DNA of 33,720 nucleotides from Deltaproteobacteria bacterium (GTDB lineage: Bacteria; UBA10199; JADGCS01), in assembly GCA_015228875.1 (NCBI GenBank), contig JADGCS010000046.1:1-33720 (forward strand). Reading direction: 5' to 3'. The position numbers and the translations under genes are program-made. Under the pieces are notes generated by a model. It had not been told where the DNA came from, made no database searches, and saw only the letters and a list, made by a program, of their open reading frames with translations. Positions 24,339 through 32,093 of this stretch are shown here, one piece after another; positions within the stretch are counted from its first letter, which is position 1, and each line of letters opens with the position of its first letter.

Positions 24339-25604
24339 TTAATGTGCTGACTCAAACCATTTTTTAAACTGCGAACAAAGGTAAAACGACCCACAGACCA
24401 CTACTGGTCTATTTAATCGGGCACCAGCCAACCTTGACCTGAATGCGCTGTCAAGCCCTACAATCTCACCGCCCTGCATCTGTTGCACCTGTTTATAAAT
24501 GTCCAGTGGTGTTGTACGCTGTTCACCGTCAAAGACAAGCCAGAAATTGCGATTTTTGGATTTTACAATTTCTGACAGTTTAAGAAAAGACCTGTTTTTT
24601 AAGCATCCAAACACAAGATCATAGTCATCGTTGTAGTTTTGAACAAGGTACTCCCTCAAAGCCCTCAGGCCGTGCTCGTTATGAGCCCCGTCTATGATAA
24701 TATCAGGTGATCTGCGGATGATCTGTAAACGGGCCGGCGGAATGACCTCCCTGTATGAGTTTAACAGGGCATTATAATCAATGTGATGGCCCTGTTCGCT
24801 GAGAATCCTGCCAAAACACAGGGCAAACAGGAGATTATCGCTGATGAACGAATGGATATGACCGACAGCACCCGCAAGCTTTTCTGTAAAACGGGGGTCA
24901 GCATCTAAAAGGCATTTTTTGATTTCTTTTGTTGCATGAAAAACAGCCCCCTGTTTTTGACAGTGCCTTTTGGCTAAACTGACAAGCGAGTCATCATCGG
25001 GGCCAAACAAAAAATGGGAGTCATTTTTAATAATCTGAAGTTTCTCGTTAAGGATTTTTTCCTTTGTATCACCAAGATATTCGGTATGGTCGTAGTCAAT
25101 CGTGGTGATCCCCGACAGGATCGAGGAACAAATATTGGTGGCGTCCCAGCGCCCGCCAAGACCTGTCTCCAGCACGGCAAAATCAACCCCCCTTCTGTAA
25201 AAGTATTCCAGGGCCAGCAGAATGCCCCATTCAAAGTAAGTAAGATTGAGTGCCGCGGGAACCCTTTTTACAACGTCCTCGTGCAGGGCCGCAAGCTCGT
25301 CTTCTGGAATCAACGTGACTCGTTCACCAGGACCGCGGTTCACTTGAATCCTTTCACGGTAATCATACACATGGGGCGACAGAATAAGCCCCACACTGTA
25401 GCCGCTCACTGCCAGCAGATGTGAAAGAAAAGAACACACGCTCCCCTTGCCGTTGGTACCTGCAATATGAATGATCTTGTACTTCTCCTGCGGGTTACCA
25501 AGAATCTCCGCGGCCTTTTTTATCCTGTCAAGACCTGGCTTCACACCGCGGTAACTGATTTGTTTGAGATAGTTGTGAAAGGCATCAAGAGTTTGAGTGG
25601 TCAT
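24339..25604 (-). CDS. folC: Bifunctional folylpolyglutamate synthase/dihydrofolate synthase
   Basis: This Mur-ligase-family enzyme adds glutamate to dihydropteroate or tetrahydrofolate at the expense of ATP. The P-loop GTNGKGSVCSFL is at about 49-60, followed by SPHVYDYRERIQVN (about 76-89). The conserved segments FAVLETGLGGRWDATN and IDGAHNEHGL are typical of FolC. Length (421 residues) and order fit the family. Its ATG overlaps the stop of the upstream phosphatase gene by 4 bp, so this housekeeping gene is transcribed with a signalling gene. The TPR gene follows 14 bp later. I see no frameshift. Confidence 0.95.
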   Translation of the reverse strand: MTTQTLDAFHNYLKQISYRGVKPGLDRIKKAAEILGNPQEKYKIIHIAGTNGKGSVCSFLSHLLAVSGYSVGLILSPHVYDYRERIQVNRGPGERVTLIPEDELAALHEDVVKRVPAALNLTYFEWGILLALEYFYRRGVDFAVLETGLGGRWDATNICSSILSGITTIDYDHTEYLGDTKEKILNEKLQIIKNDSHFLFGPDDDSLVSLAKRHCQKQGAVFHATKEIKKCLLDADPRFTEKLAGAVGHIHSFISDNLLFALCFGRILSEQGHHIDYNALLNSYREVIPPARLQIIRRSPDIIIDGAHNEHGLRALREYLVQNYNDDYDLVFGCLKNRSFLKLSEIVKSKNRNFWLVFDGEQRTTPLDIYKQVQQMQGGEIVGLDSAFRSRLAGARLNRPVVVCGSFYLCSQFKKWFESAH

Positions 25605-27265
25605 GTGCGTTTTAATGAGACGACAGTAATGTCATCAAGATGTTTTTCTGTTTTTCTAAATTCTGAGACTGAGGCTATGATGTGATCAACAATGGGTGTG
25701 CTGCCTTCCTCTTTTTTTTCGGAGAGAGTTTTTTTAAGTCTTTCAAGGCCAAAGACCGTGCCGGATTGATCCATGCTTTCTACCACACCGTCTGTAAAAA
25801 GCAGAATCCCGTCTCCCTGTTCAATGCTGCCTTGGGTGTTCTGGTATTTTTCTTTTATATCTACCCCTAAAACAAGCCCAGATTGTGCCTCAGCAAGCAA
25901 TCCCGAAAAATTGAGCAGGGGATAATGGCCGGCATTTGCCGCCACAAATTTTCCCGTCTTTGTGTGCAGCCTGACAAGAAGGCATGAAACAAACTGCTCG
26001 TGCCTTTCAAGGTCCATAAAGAGCGACTCGTTGAGCTTGTTTAAAATATTTGCGGGGTCAGACTCAAGAGACACAAAGGCCTTAAGCTGTGATCTGAAGT
26101 TCACCATGGTGACCGCAGAACTTGTGTTGTGCCCCGAGACATCGGCCACGACAAGGTACAAGTCATCACCCTTGAGAATATAGTCAAAATAGTCACCACC
26201 GACAGACTGCGCCATCTCGCAGCGTCCGGCGATATCGTAATCCCTGATGATCGGCGGTCGCCGTGGCAGGTAGGAGTTTTGGATCAGTCTGACCTGCTCC
26301 ATCTCCTGCCTAAGATGTTCTGCCCTGCTCGCCTGATCCACAAGACCCCTGATGTACAGACAGGCCATCGCCTGATTGGCAATGGTGGAAAGAAGCATCA
26401 GATCCTTTTTTGAAAATTTTTTTCCATCCAGCCTGTCTGTCAGATTAATCACCCCGATGGAGCGTTCATCGATCCTGAGCGGTGAGCAGATCATTGGCGC
26501 AGAAATAAATGAACCGGTCTTGTAGTGTACTTTTTTTTCAATCCCGCGCTTGTTTTGGTCTATATTTTCTATCAACAGGGGACGTCCATGTTTAAAAACG
26601 TACCCGCTCACACCATCACCAGGCCTGACTTGAGTGGCTTTTCGCACCTCGGGCGCTATCCCGCGGCTGGCAACCATTTTAAGCGCACCCTGTTCTTCAT
26701 CGTAGATCAGGATAGAGGCCCTCTCCACATGAAACAGCTCGAGGGCACGGTCCAGAATAATCTGATAGACCTCGTCAAGCGTTGCCCTTTGAATGATGGC
26801 CTCACTGAGTTCGTACAGAAGATCAAGACCGCGATTGCCTTCGTTGGCAATAAGCTTTCGTCTGAATGTCAGTACATTTTCATTTTTGTTTTTTTTGTAC
26901 GAGACGGTATCACCAAGCTGTCTCATGATAAAAATACCGCGGCCGGAATCCTGATAGGCGGAGAGGTCCGGGATGGAGATGGCCTCGATGTCAAATCCGG
27001 GCCCATGATCAACAACATCAAAGCCTGCAGACTGGTCGTCATCATCAAAATAAAGAGAACCACCCACATGTTGTTGGGTCTCGATCTCCCGCGCGTGCCG
27101 GACCGCATTGGCCACGGCCTCCACAAAGGCCGTTTTCATGTCGGATACCGTCTGCTTGGAAAAAAAAATCTGCGGTTTTTTCTCCTTAAGTTTTAAAAGC
27201 GCATCCGAAAAAACCTGCGCAATGTGATCGGGCGACGAAACCGTGAAAGGGACTGCTGTTTTCAT
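25601..27265 (-). CDS. Fused RsbW-like kinase, GAF sensor and PP2C (SpoIIE/RsbU) phosphatase
   Basis: The 554 residues hold three modules. (1) A HATPase_c/RsbW-like domain (about 10-138) with the N box AFVEAVANAVRHA (E49, N53), DHGPGFD (about 86-92) and DSGRGIFIM (about 106-114). (2) A GAF domain (about 155-308; GDGVSGYVFKHGRP, SAPMICSPL). (3) A coiled link (about 305-330) and a PP2C/SpoIIE domain with GGDYFD (about 356-361), DVSGH (about 375-379) and TDGVVES (about 491-497). Anti-sigma kinases and their opposing phosphatases are usually separate; here one chain could both phosphorylate and dephosphorylate a STAS protein, for which 28764-29102 is the obvious candidate. The GAF domain would sense a small ligand. 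A copy of the palindromic repeat lies 20 bp before the start; no strong ribosome site is seen. FolC overlaps its stop by 4 bp. Confidence 0.88.
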   Translation of the reverse strand: MKTAVPFTVSSPDHIAQVFSDALLKLKEKKPQIFFSKQTVSDMKTAFVEAVANAVRHAREIETQQHVGGSLYFDDDDQSAGFDVVDHGPGFDIEAISIPDLSAYQDSGRGIFIMRQLGDTVSYKKNKNENVLTFRRKLIANEGNRGLDLLYELSEAIIQRATLDEVYQIILDRALELFHVERASILIYDEEQGALKMVASRGIAPEVRKATQVRPGDGVSGYVFKHGRPLLIENIDQNKRGIEKKVHYKTGSFISAPMICSPLRIDERSIGVINLTDRLDGKKFSKKDLMLLSTIANQAMACLYIRGLVDQASRAEHLRQEMEQVRLIQNSYLPRRPPIIRDYDIAGRCEMAQSVGGDYFDYILKGDDLYLVVADVSGHNTSSAVTMVNFRSQLKAFVSLESDPANILNKLNESLFMDLERHEQFVSCLLVRLHTKTGKFVAANAGHYPLLNFSGLLAEAQSGLVLGVDIKEKYQNTQGSIEQGDGILLFTDGVVESMDQSGTVFGLERLKKTLSEKKEEGSTPIVDHIIASVSEFRKTEKHLDDITVVSLKRT

Positions 27266-27285
27266 AAGAAGCTTATTTCCCGAAC

Positions 27286-27375
27286 CAAGTTACTAACTTG
27301 ACTTTAACGCGGTTGAATTCCTTCATTTTGCGAAGAATGCACCCGCGCTCTGTCGACTTTGAAATTCCTATACAT
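27286..27375 (+). repeat. Dispersed palindromic repeat, copy D
   Basis: This 90-bp copy differs from copy C at one position (gaag for gagg). It lies 20 bp upstream of the start of the phosphatase gene (read on the - strand), hence within its 5' leader, and downstream of the AgmX-domain gene. Confidence 0.9.
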
Positions 27376-27595
27376 CAAGCCGGGAAGCTGGGGTGTCAGG
27401 ACTGGACCTGAGACAGTAAATGCGACTGGATCGTTATTGTCCTCTGCCCTGTCCTGACATCATTTTGATTCTGACATCATTTTGATTATCTTGCAAGAAT
27501 GCTTTCGGCACCTCTAGCAAACCGCCCGCAACAATTGAGTGGGAGTGAGGTATCTAAAAGGGGGAGGGGAGTTTTTGGCGATATTTTTTTTTTGC
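27376..27595. other. Non-coding gap with tandem 17-mer duplication
   Basis: No gene is seen. The segment holds a perfect tandem duplication of ctgacatcattttgatt (27454-27470, 27471-27487), a 9-bp inverted repeat (tgtcaggac at 27394-27402, gtcctgaca at 27451-27459) and a polypurine tract ending in a T run (27540-27595). These could form part of the promoter or terminator between the AgmX-domain gene and the phosphatase gene; no -10/-35 pair could be assigned. Confidence 0.4.
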
Positions 27596-28651
27596 TTATC
27601 CAGCGCCGCCGGTTTTAAACAAAAACGGATAAGTCACATCAACAGTGCCGCGACCGGCGGGTTCTGGAAACCTTAGCTTTTTTATAACGCTCAAAATGCA
27701 TGCTTCTACCTCTGGGCTATTCATTGTGGTCAGTTTAACTTCTGCGGAGCCGACCTTTCCTGTTCCGCTAATTACAAAGAACGTGACAATTTTTCCGTAG
27801 AGATTGGGATTTTTTTGCAACTCTTTTTCGTAACAATATCTCACCTGAGAGTGGGCCCTTTGCATGACTCTTTCGATTTGTTCTCTGGTCAGAGTGCCTT
27901 TTGAGATTACTTTGCCGGGCAGGACATCGGTTGCTGCTTTTCCTTGACTAGAAAGATCAACATTACCAAAACCGCCCCGTCCCCCTCTGCCACCACCGTG
28001 GGTTCCCAGCCCGCCAATGCCAAGTGCGCCTCCTCCACCACCGGGGCCAACGCCGCGATAGCCTCTGTACGTGTCACCCGATGAGGAGTCCCCTCCATCA
28101 GGGCCTGCAGTTTGTTGGCTTGATTCTTTGGTCGCGTCCGGAGTTGATGCCGCCTGAACCTGCTGCGAATCTGAAGGCCCTGGCAGCCCTTGAGTTGCCT
28201 TTGTGTCTTCACTTTTTCCAGCGGGTAAAGTTGCATCAGGAGTTGGCGCGACTGGGACAGGTGTTGCAGGTGTGTCTGCGCAAAGATCTATTTTGGTTTT
28301 GCCTGCGACCTCATTTGCTTCTTTATTTCTCTCTGCCTCTATTTCGGATTTAATAAAAAGGGGTGCTTTACCAGCGGCCGCACAGAGCTTGTTGACCGCC
28401 AGTTTAAATTCCCAACGAGACATATCTTGAGGGTGCGGGTTGGCCAAGGTATAACAGTTTTTAGGATCTGCTGGTTTGTAGTGATCTATGACTGCCTGAT
28501 GATCAAAGGCAAGGTTGAAGATAGCGAGGACATCGTCGTTCCCCAAGGCTCCTATTTTTGCGGTGATGTCATGCTGGTCAATCATGCTTCGATCGGGACC
28601 AGCAGTTTCGTCGAAAATCTTTATTAAGTTGTCAGCATTGAGTTCAACCAT
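27596..28651 (-). CDS. AgmX/PglI C-terminal (TonB-like) domain protein without membrane anchor
   Basis: The 351-residue protein has three parts. Residues 1-115 are an unrecognised domain (MVELNADNLIKIFDETAGPD, then HKYKPADPKNC-like charged helices). Residues 120-235 are a Pro/Ser/Thr linker running into a glycine-rich stretch (GPGGGGGALGIGGLGTHGGG, about 202-221). Residues 251-346 match the AgmX/PglI C-terminal domain (TLTREQIERVMQRAHSQVRY, YEKELQKNPNLYGKI, LRFPEPAGRGTVDVTYPFLF). This domain is known from myxobacterial gliding proteins and resembles the TonB C-terminal fold. No signal peptide or transmembrane helix is visible, unlike most relatives, so it would be cytoplasmic unless exported by another route. 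The ATG has AAGGGG 5-6 nt upstream. It sits between a STAS gene and a PP2C phosphatase gene on the same strand. Confidence 0.78.
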   Translation of the reverse strand: MVELNADNLIKIFDETAGPDRSMIDQHDITAKIGALGNDDVLAIFNLAFDHQAVIDHYKPADPKNCYTLANPHPQDMSRWEFKLAVNKLCAAAGKAPLFIKSEIEAERNKEANEVAGKTKIDLCADTPATPVPVAPTPDATLPAGKSEDTKATQGLPGPSDSQQVQAASTPDATKESSQQTAGPDGGDSSSGDTYRGYRGVGPGGGGGALGIGGLGTHGGGRGGRGGFGNVDLSSQGKAATDVLPGKVISKGTLTREQIERVMQRAHSQVRYCYEKELQKNPNLYGKIVTFFVISGTGKVGSAEVKLTTMNSPEVEACILSVIKKLRFPEPAGRGTVDVTYPFLFKTGGAG

Positions 28652-28763
28652 GGTTGCCCCTTGTAATTAAAATCGTATACTTTGGCCGTGGCTCACATAA
28701 CCACCACAATTCCATCAAATTATCGGGGTATTGCACTGAAAGTTGCTAATAAATTGAAAAACA

Positions 28764-29102
28764 CTAACGATAAAAGGAATCCACAGCCTCTTTGTTTGAG
28801 GCAAATATCTCAAAAATGCGGTCCAGCCTTGTGATTTGAAAAATCGACCTGACATCATCAGAAAGACCGGTCAACTTGATATCGCCCTTGATTTCTCTTA
28901 ATCTTTTTGTGATCGCCACCAAAACACCGAGACAGGAGCTGTCGATAAAGTTTACGTCTTTAAAATCGAAGACCACATCACTCTCTCCGGCATCGGCAAT
29001 ACCTGCCAGTGTGTCCTTGAGTTTTGTCTGATTGGACACATCGAGGGAGCCCTGAAACGTTACTACCATCACACGATTTTCCTTTTTTGTTTCGATCTTC
29101 AT
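28764..29102 (-). CDS. STAS-domain anti-sigma factor antagonist (RsbV/SpoIIAA-like)
   Basis: From ATG 29102 the product is 112 residues: MKIETKKENRVMVVTFQGSL, FDFKDVNFIDSSCLGVLVAI (about 45-64) and a C-terminal helix. The phosphorylatable Ser lies in DSS (about 55-56), as in SpoIIAA and RsbV. Unphosphorylated STAS proteins bind an anti-sigma kinase and release its target; phosphorylation blocks this. The kinase/phosphatase fusion two genes downstream is the likely partner. An in-frame ATG at 29114 would add four residues. The frame stays open to 29249, but that part is encoded by the palindromic element and is not likely to be native. No ribosome site is obvious at either ATG. Confidence 0.82.
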   Translation of the reverse strand: MKIETKKENRVMVVTFQGSLDVSNQTKLKDTLAGIADAGESDVVFDFKDVNFIDSSCLGVLVAITKRLREIKGDIKLTGLSDDVRSIFQITRLDRIFEIFASNKEAVDSFYR

Positions 29103-29121
29103 AATGACATTCATATTCAGG

Positions 29122-29278
29122 GTCTGTCGGAAAACGCCGATTCCCGTCATTGCGAGGAGCGTAGCGACGTGGCAATCCAGTAATATCACCTTGAGTTCAC
29201 TGGATCGCCACGCTACGCTCGCGATGACGATCCTCTTGTTTTTGATCAAAGCAAGAGTTTCCCGACAGACACTGTTTA
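29122..29278. repeat. Composite palindromic (MITE-like) element
   Basis: The outer inverted repeat is gtctgtcggaaaac (29122-29135) versus gtttcccgacagac (29257-29270). Nested inside, the left arm 29145-29181 (cgtcattgcgaggagc ... ggcaatccagt) pairs with 29199-29229 (actggatcgccacgctacg ... gatgacg) around a 17-nt loop, with an imperfect insertion in the left arm. The inner core (cattgcgaggagcg, ggcaatccag) is of a type seen in many bacterial genomes. The right end, tttcccgacagacact with ttta after one base, recurs at 33571-33591. The stop codon of the 29276-30649 gene lies in this end. Confidence 0.8.
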
Positions 29279-30649
29279 TGTAAATTGAAGTCCAAACTTT
29301 TTTACCTTGCGGTACAATGTGGCCTGACCAATCTTGAGTTTTCGTGCTGCCACCGTAATGTTGCCCTGAAACTTCATCAGCGCGGCCTCGATGGCCTGTT
29401 TTTCTATTTCTTCAAGCGGAACCACGCGGGCCTCTGTTGGCGCGGATTTGAGCTCCTCGGTGTAACCGATAAAGCAGTCAACCTTTTGCAGATGAGGCGG
29501 CAGGTGTTTAAGTTTCACCTGTGTGTTGTCGTGCAGGACCACAACCCTTTCAACCGTGTTTTCCAGTTCGCGCACGTTGCCGGGCCAGTCGTAATTGATG
29601 AGCGCCTCCATGGCATCGTTGGCATAATCAAGAAAGATCTTGTTGTTCTTTGCCGTGTAGTAATCGAGAAAATGTTTGGCAAGCAGAGGGATATCGTCGC
29701 GTCTTTCTCTTAAAGGAGGGATATCGATGTTGACAACATTGAGCCTGTAGTACAGGTCCTCACGAAACCTGTTTTCTTCGATCATCTCGGTGATGTTTCT
29801 GTTTGTCGCCGCGATAATGCGCACATCGATTTTAAAATTTTCGTTGCTGCCAATGCGTGAGATGGTTCGTTCCTGAATAGCCCGCAACAGTTTAACCTGA
29901 AGCGAGACGTCCATTTCGCTGATTTCGTCGAGAAACAGCGAACCCTTGTTGGCGGTCTCAAAGCTGCCAAGGTATCTTTTGTGCGCCCCTGTAAACGCCC
30001 CCTTTTCGTGTCCGAACAGTTCGTTTTCAAGAAGCTCCCTCGGGATCGCGCCGCAGTTGATATCCACAAAATTGTGCCTTGCCCTCTCGGACCTTTTGTG
30101 AATGGCGTGGGCCACAAGCTCTTTACCCACCCCGGACTCTCCCGTGATCAGCACGGTGGCATGAGACTTGGCCACTGCGGAGATCATCTGAAAATTATCC
30201 TGCATGCTTTTTGACCGGCCGATCATGTTTTCGAATGTAAAGTCCGTGCCCGCATTGGTGGTCATGAACACCTTTTTTGTGAGCTGATAGAGATGAATCT
30301 CGCGCTCGAGACGTTCGATAAAGACTTTTTCAGAAAAGGGACGCACAAAAAAATCGTTCACCCCGTTTTTGATGTTGCTGACAATGTAATCGACCTCAAC
30401 GGTTTTGGAGAAAATAAAAATGGGAATGGCCTCGTTAAAATAACGCACCTCCGTTATTTTGCTGGTGAGTTCCCGTGAAGGCCCCTTGATGCAGATAATC
30501 ACGACATCGGATACCTTTGATTTGATGCTCTGTTTGAGATCATTAATCTCAATGGCAAGAGGCTCAAACTGCGAACCCTCCATGGCCCCCATGATGATAT
30601 CGGCCCCTTCTTTCCAGTCGCCAGTAATAAAGACTTTTTGTTTCATCAT
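29276..30649 (-). CDS. Sigma-54-dependent activator with pseudo-receiver domain
   Basis: This 457-residue NtrC-type protein has an N-terminal receiver-like fold (about 1-125), a AAA+ domain (about 140-375) and a Fis-type HTH (about 420-457; GNITVAARKLKIGQATLYRK). The AAA+ domain is complete: Walker A GESGVGKE (about 170-177), GAFTGA (about 217-222) and Walker B SLFLDEI (about 237-243). It should remodel sigma-54 RNA polymerase. In the receiver the phospho-acceptor Asp is replaced by Cys (DVVIIC, C53), and the KPF motif is RPF (about 103-105), so it is unlikely to be phosphorylated and may respond to a protein partner or ligand. It is the third of three NtrC-like genes on this strand. MMKQK has two possible ATGs after a ggggtaaaa ribosome site. 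Its stop codon lies within a palindromic element. Confidence 0.9.
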   Translation of the reverse strand: MMKQKVFITGDWKEGADIIMGAMEGSQFEPLAIEINDLKQSIKSKVSDVVIICIKGPSRELTSKITEVRYFNEAIPIFIFSKTVEVDYIVSNIKNGVNDFFVRPFSEKVFIERLEREIHLYQLTKKVFMTTNAGTDFTFENMIGRSKSMQDNFQMISAVAKSHATVLITGESGVGKELVAHAIHKRSERARHNFVDINCGAIPRELLENELFGHEKGAFTGAHKRYLGSFETANKGSLFLDEISEMDVSLQVKLLRAIQERTISRIGSNENFKIDVRIIAATNRNITEMIEENRFREDLYYRLNVVNIDIPPLRERRDDIPLLAKHFLDYYTAKNNKIFLDYANDAMEALINYDWPGNVRELENTVERVVVLHDNTQVKLKHLPPHLQKVDCFIGYTEELKSAPTEARVVPLEEIEKQAIEAALMKFQGNITVAARKLKIGQATLYRKVKKFGLQFT

Positions 30650-30703
30650 TTTTACCCCAACAATTCTGATTCCTGTTATGCACGCCTTGGGAGAATCGCA
30701 ACC

Positions 30704-32071
30704 CTATTTTGACAACCCGAATTTTTTGATTATTTTTTTAAAGTTGCTGCGATCCATCTCGGCCCTTTCTGCGGCCACAGTCAGATTGTTGTCCGATTTT
30801 TTGAGAAGTTCGACAATATAACTGCGGTTAAACTTGTTCAACACCCTTTTCTTTGCCTCGTTGTAGGAAAAATCCGTCAGGTCTTCCTCGTCCATTGATG
30901 TCTTGTAGAAACTCTGCTCAAGTATTTTTGATGGCAGAAGTTTGGACGGCACCATGCTGTCGGTCGCTGTCATGAGAACCTGACGAATGGTTTCAATTAA
31001 TTCTGGAATATTGCCAGGCCAGTCATAATGCAGCATGGCCGTCATCGCGTCTTTGGAAAAATAGATGTTATCGGTACGATCGTTAAGACACGAGATAAAA
31101 AATTCCGTCAAAAAAGGGATGTCATCCTTGCGCTCTTTAAGAGCGGGCAGGACAATTTCGTTCTGTCTGATTAAAAGGAGAAGATCCTGACGAAAAACGC
31201 CCTCGTCCACCAGATAATTTAAATGAGTCGAAGAAGTGCCGATAAACTGCATCATTAAACGCGTATTGCTTGTGTGGCCATCGACCCCTGCCGGCCCCAT
31301 GTCGAAGTGTCTGGATTTAAAATACTCTGCCATGAGTTCCTGAATCTCTGCATGAAGGCATTCGATGTTTTCGATGATCAAACTGATGAAAGTCTCGTGT
31401 TCTGTTTTTTCTTCCCTGACCCTGAGAACCTCCCACAAGGGTTCCAGAATGGTTTTTTTCTGCTCAAACTCGGGGATCTCTTTTGCGTCGAACACCAACA
31501 CATGATGACCCGAAGAAATCACTTGGGCCAGAAAACTTTTACCTGTCCCCTTTTCGCCTGATATCAGAACAGGTATGGGGAGTGCTGACCACTCTTTTGC
31601 CCTTTCAAATGCCCAGCGAATCACGGGGTTTGATCCCACCCACGAGTATTCCTGGTCCTGGTCCTTAAACCGCTGACTCTTGAGATTTTGATCGGTCATG
31701 TACCATTGAATAAAAAAACCAAGTTTGCGTTTGAGCCAGGCGGGATCAAGGTCCTGTTCGCTGATGTACTCCGTTGCCCCCAATGTGACGGCCTGCAAAA
31801 ATTTGTCCTGATAGCTCTTGTTGTAAATAACACCAATCCTGGAAAAGACATGTCTGGTTTTCAACCATTCCAAAATCTGGAGCGAGTGCATTTCCTTGTC
31901 TTCAAGATCAACAAAGACAAACTTGTAACGTCCCGAATCTATCTGGTGAAGGGCGTCATCAAAAGATCTGGCAAAGCAGAAGGTCAGCTGCATCTCGGTG
32001 CAGGCTAGTGAAAAACTCTCTTCAAGCTGAGGGTTGTTTGCAACAACAAGAAAATCTGTAATTTCTTTCAT
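30704..32071 (-). CDS. NtrC-like protein with receiver, degenerate AAA+ domain lacking GAFTGA
   Basis: The 455-residue protein has a receiver domain keeping the acceptor Asp (YKFVFVDLED, D55), an AAA+ region and a C-terminal Fis-type HTH (about 422-455; NNLTVAAERAEMDRSNFKKI). Walker A is kept (GEKGTGKS, about 172-179). The segment that should contain the GAFTGA loop (about 195-228) has no such motif. Walker B is degraded (SLIIENIECL in place of the LFLDEI pattern). A shorter R-finger region (VFRQDLLLLIRQNEIVLPAL) and WPGNIPEL remain. It therefore cannot contact sigma-54 in the usual way. It may be a DNA-binding partner, an adaptor that forms mixed oligomers with the neighbouring activators, or a sigma-70 regulator like TyrR or Rhodobacter NtrC. 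It is 54 bp from the next gene and 22 bp from the one before, so likely one operon. Confidence 0.8.
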   Translation of the reverse strand: MKEITDFLVVANNPQLEESFSLACTEMQLTFCFARSFDDALHQIDSGRYKFVFVDLEDKEMHSLQILEWLKTRHVFSRIGVIYNKSYQDKFLQAVTLGATEYISEQDLDPAWLKRKLGFFIQWYMTDQNLKSQRFKDQDQEYSWVGSNPVIRWAFERAKEWSALPIPVLISGEKGTGKSFLAQVISSGHHVLVFDAKEIPEFEQKKTILEPLWEVLRVREEKTEHETFISLIIENIECLHAEIQELMAEYFKSRHFDMGPAGVDGHTSNTRLMMQFIGTSSTHLNYLVDEGVFRQDLLLLIRQNEIVLPALKERKDDIPFLTEFFISCLNDRTDNIYFSKDAMTAMLHYDWPGNIPELIETIRQVLMTATDSMVPSKLLPSKILEQSFYKTSMDEEDLTDFSYNEAKKRVLNKFNRSYIVELLKKSDNNLTVAAERAEMDRSNFKKIIKKFGLSK

Positions 32072-32093
32072 GGTAATTTAATGTCCAAAAATT

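Noticed and set aside
28764-29249. Longer STAS protein of 161 residues starting at 29249
   Set aside because: The additional residues are encoded by the palindromic element, and the STAS fold begins at about MKIETKKENR (29102).
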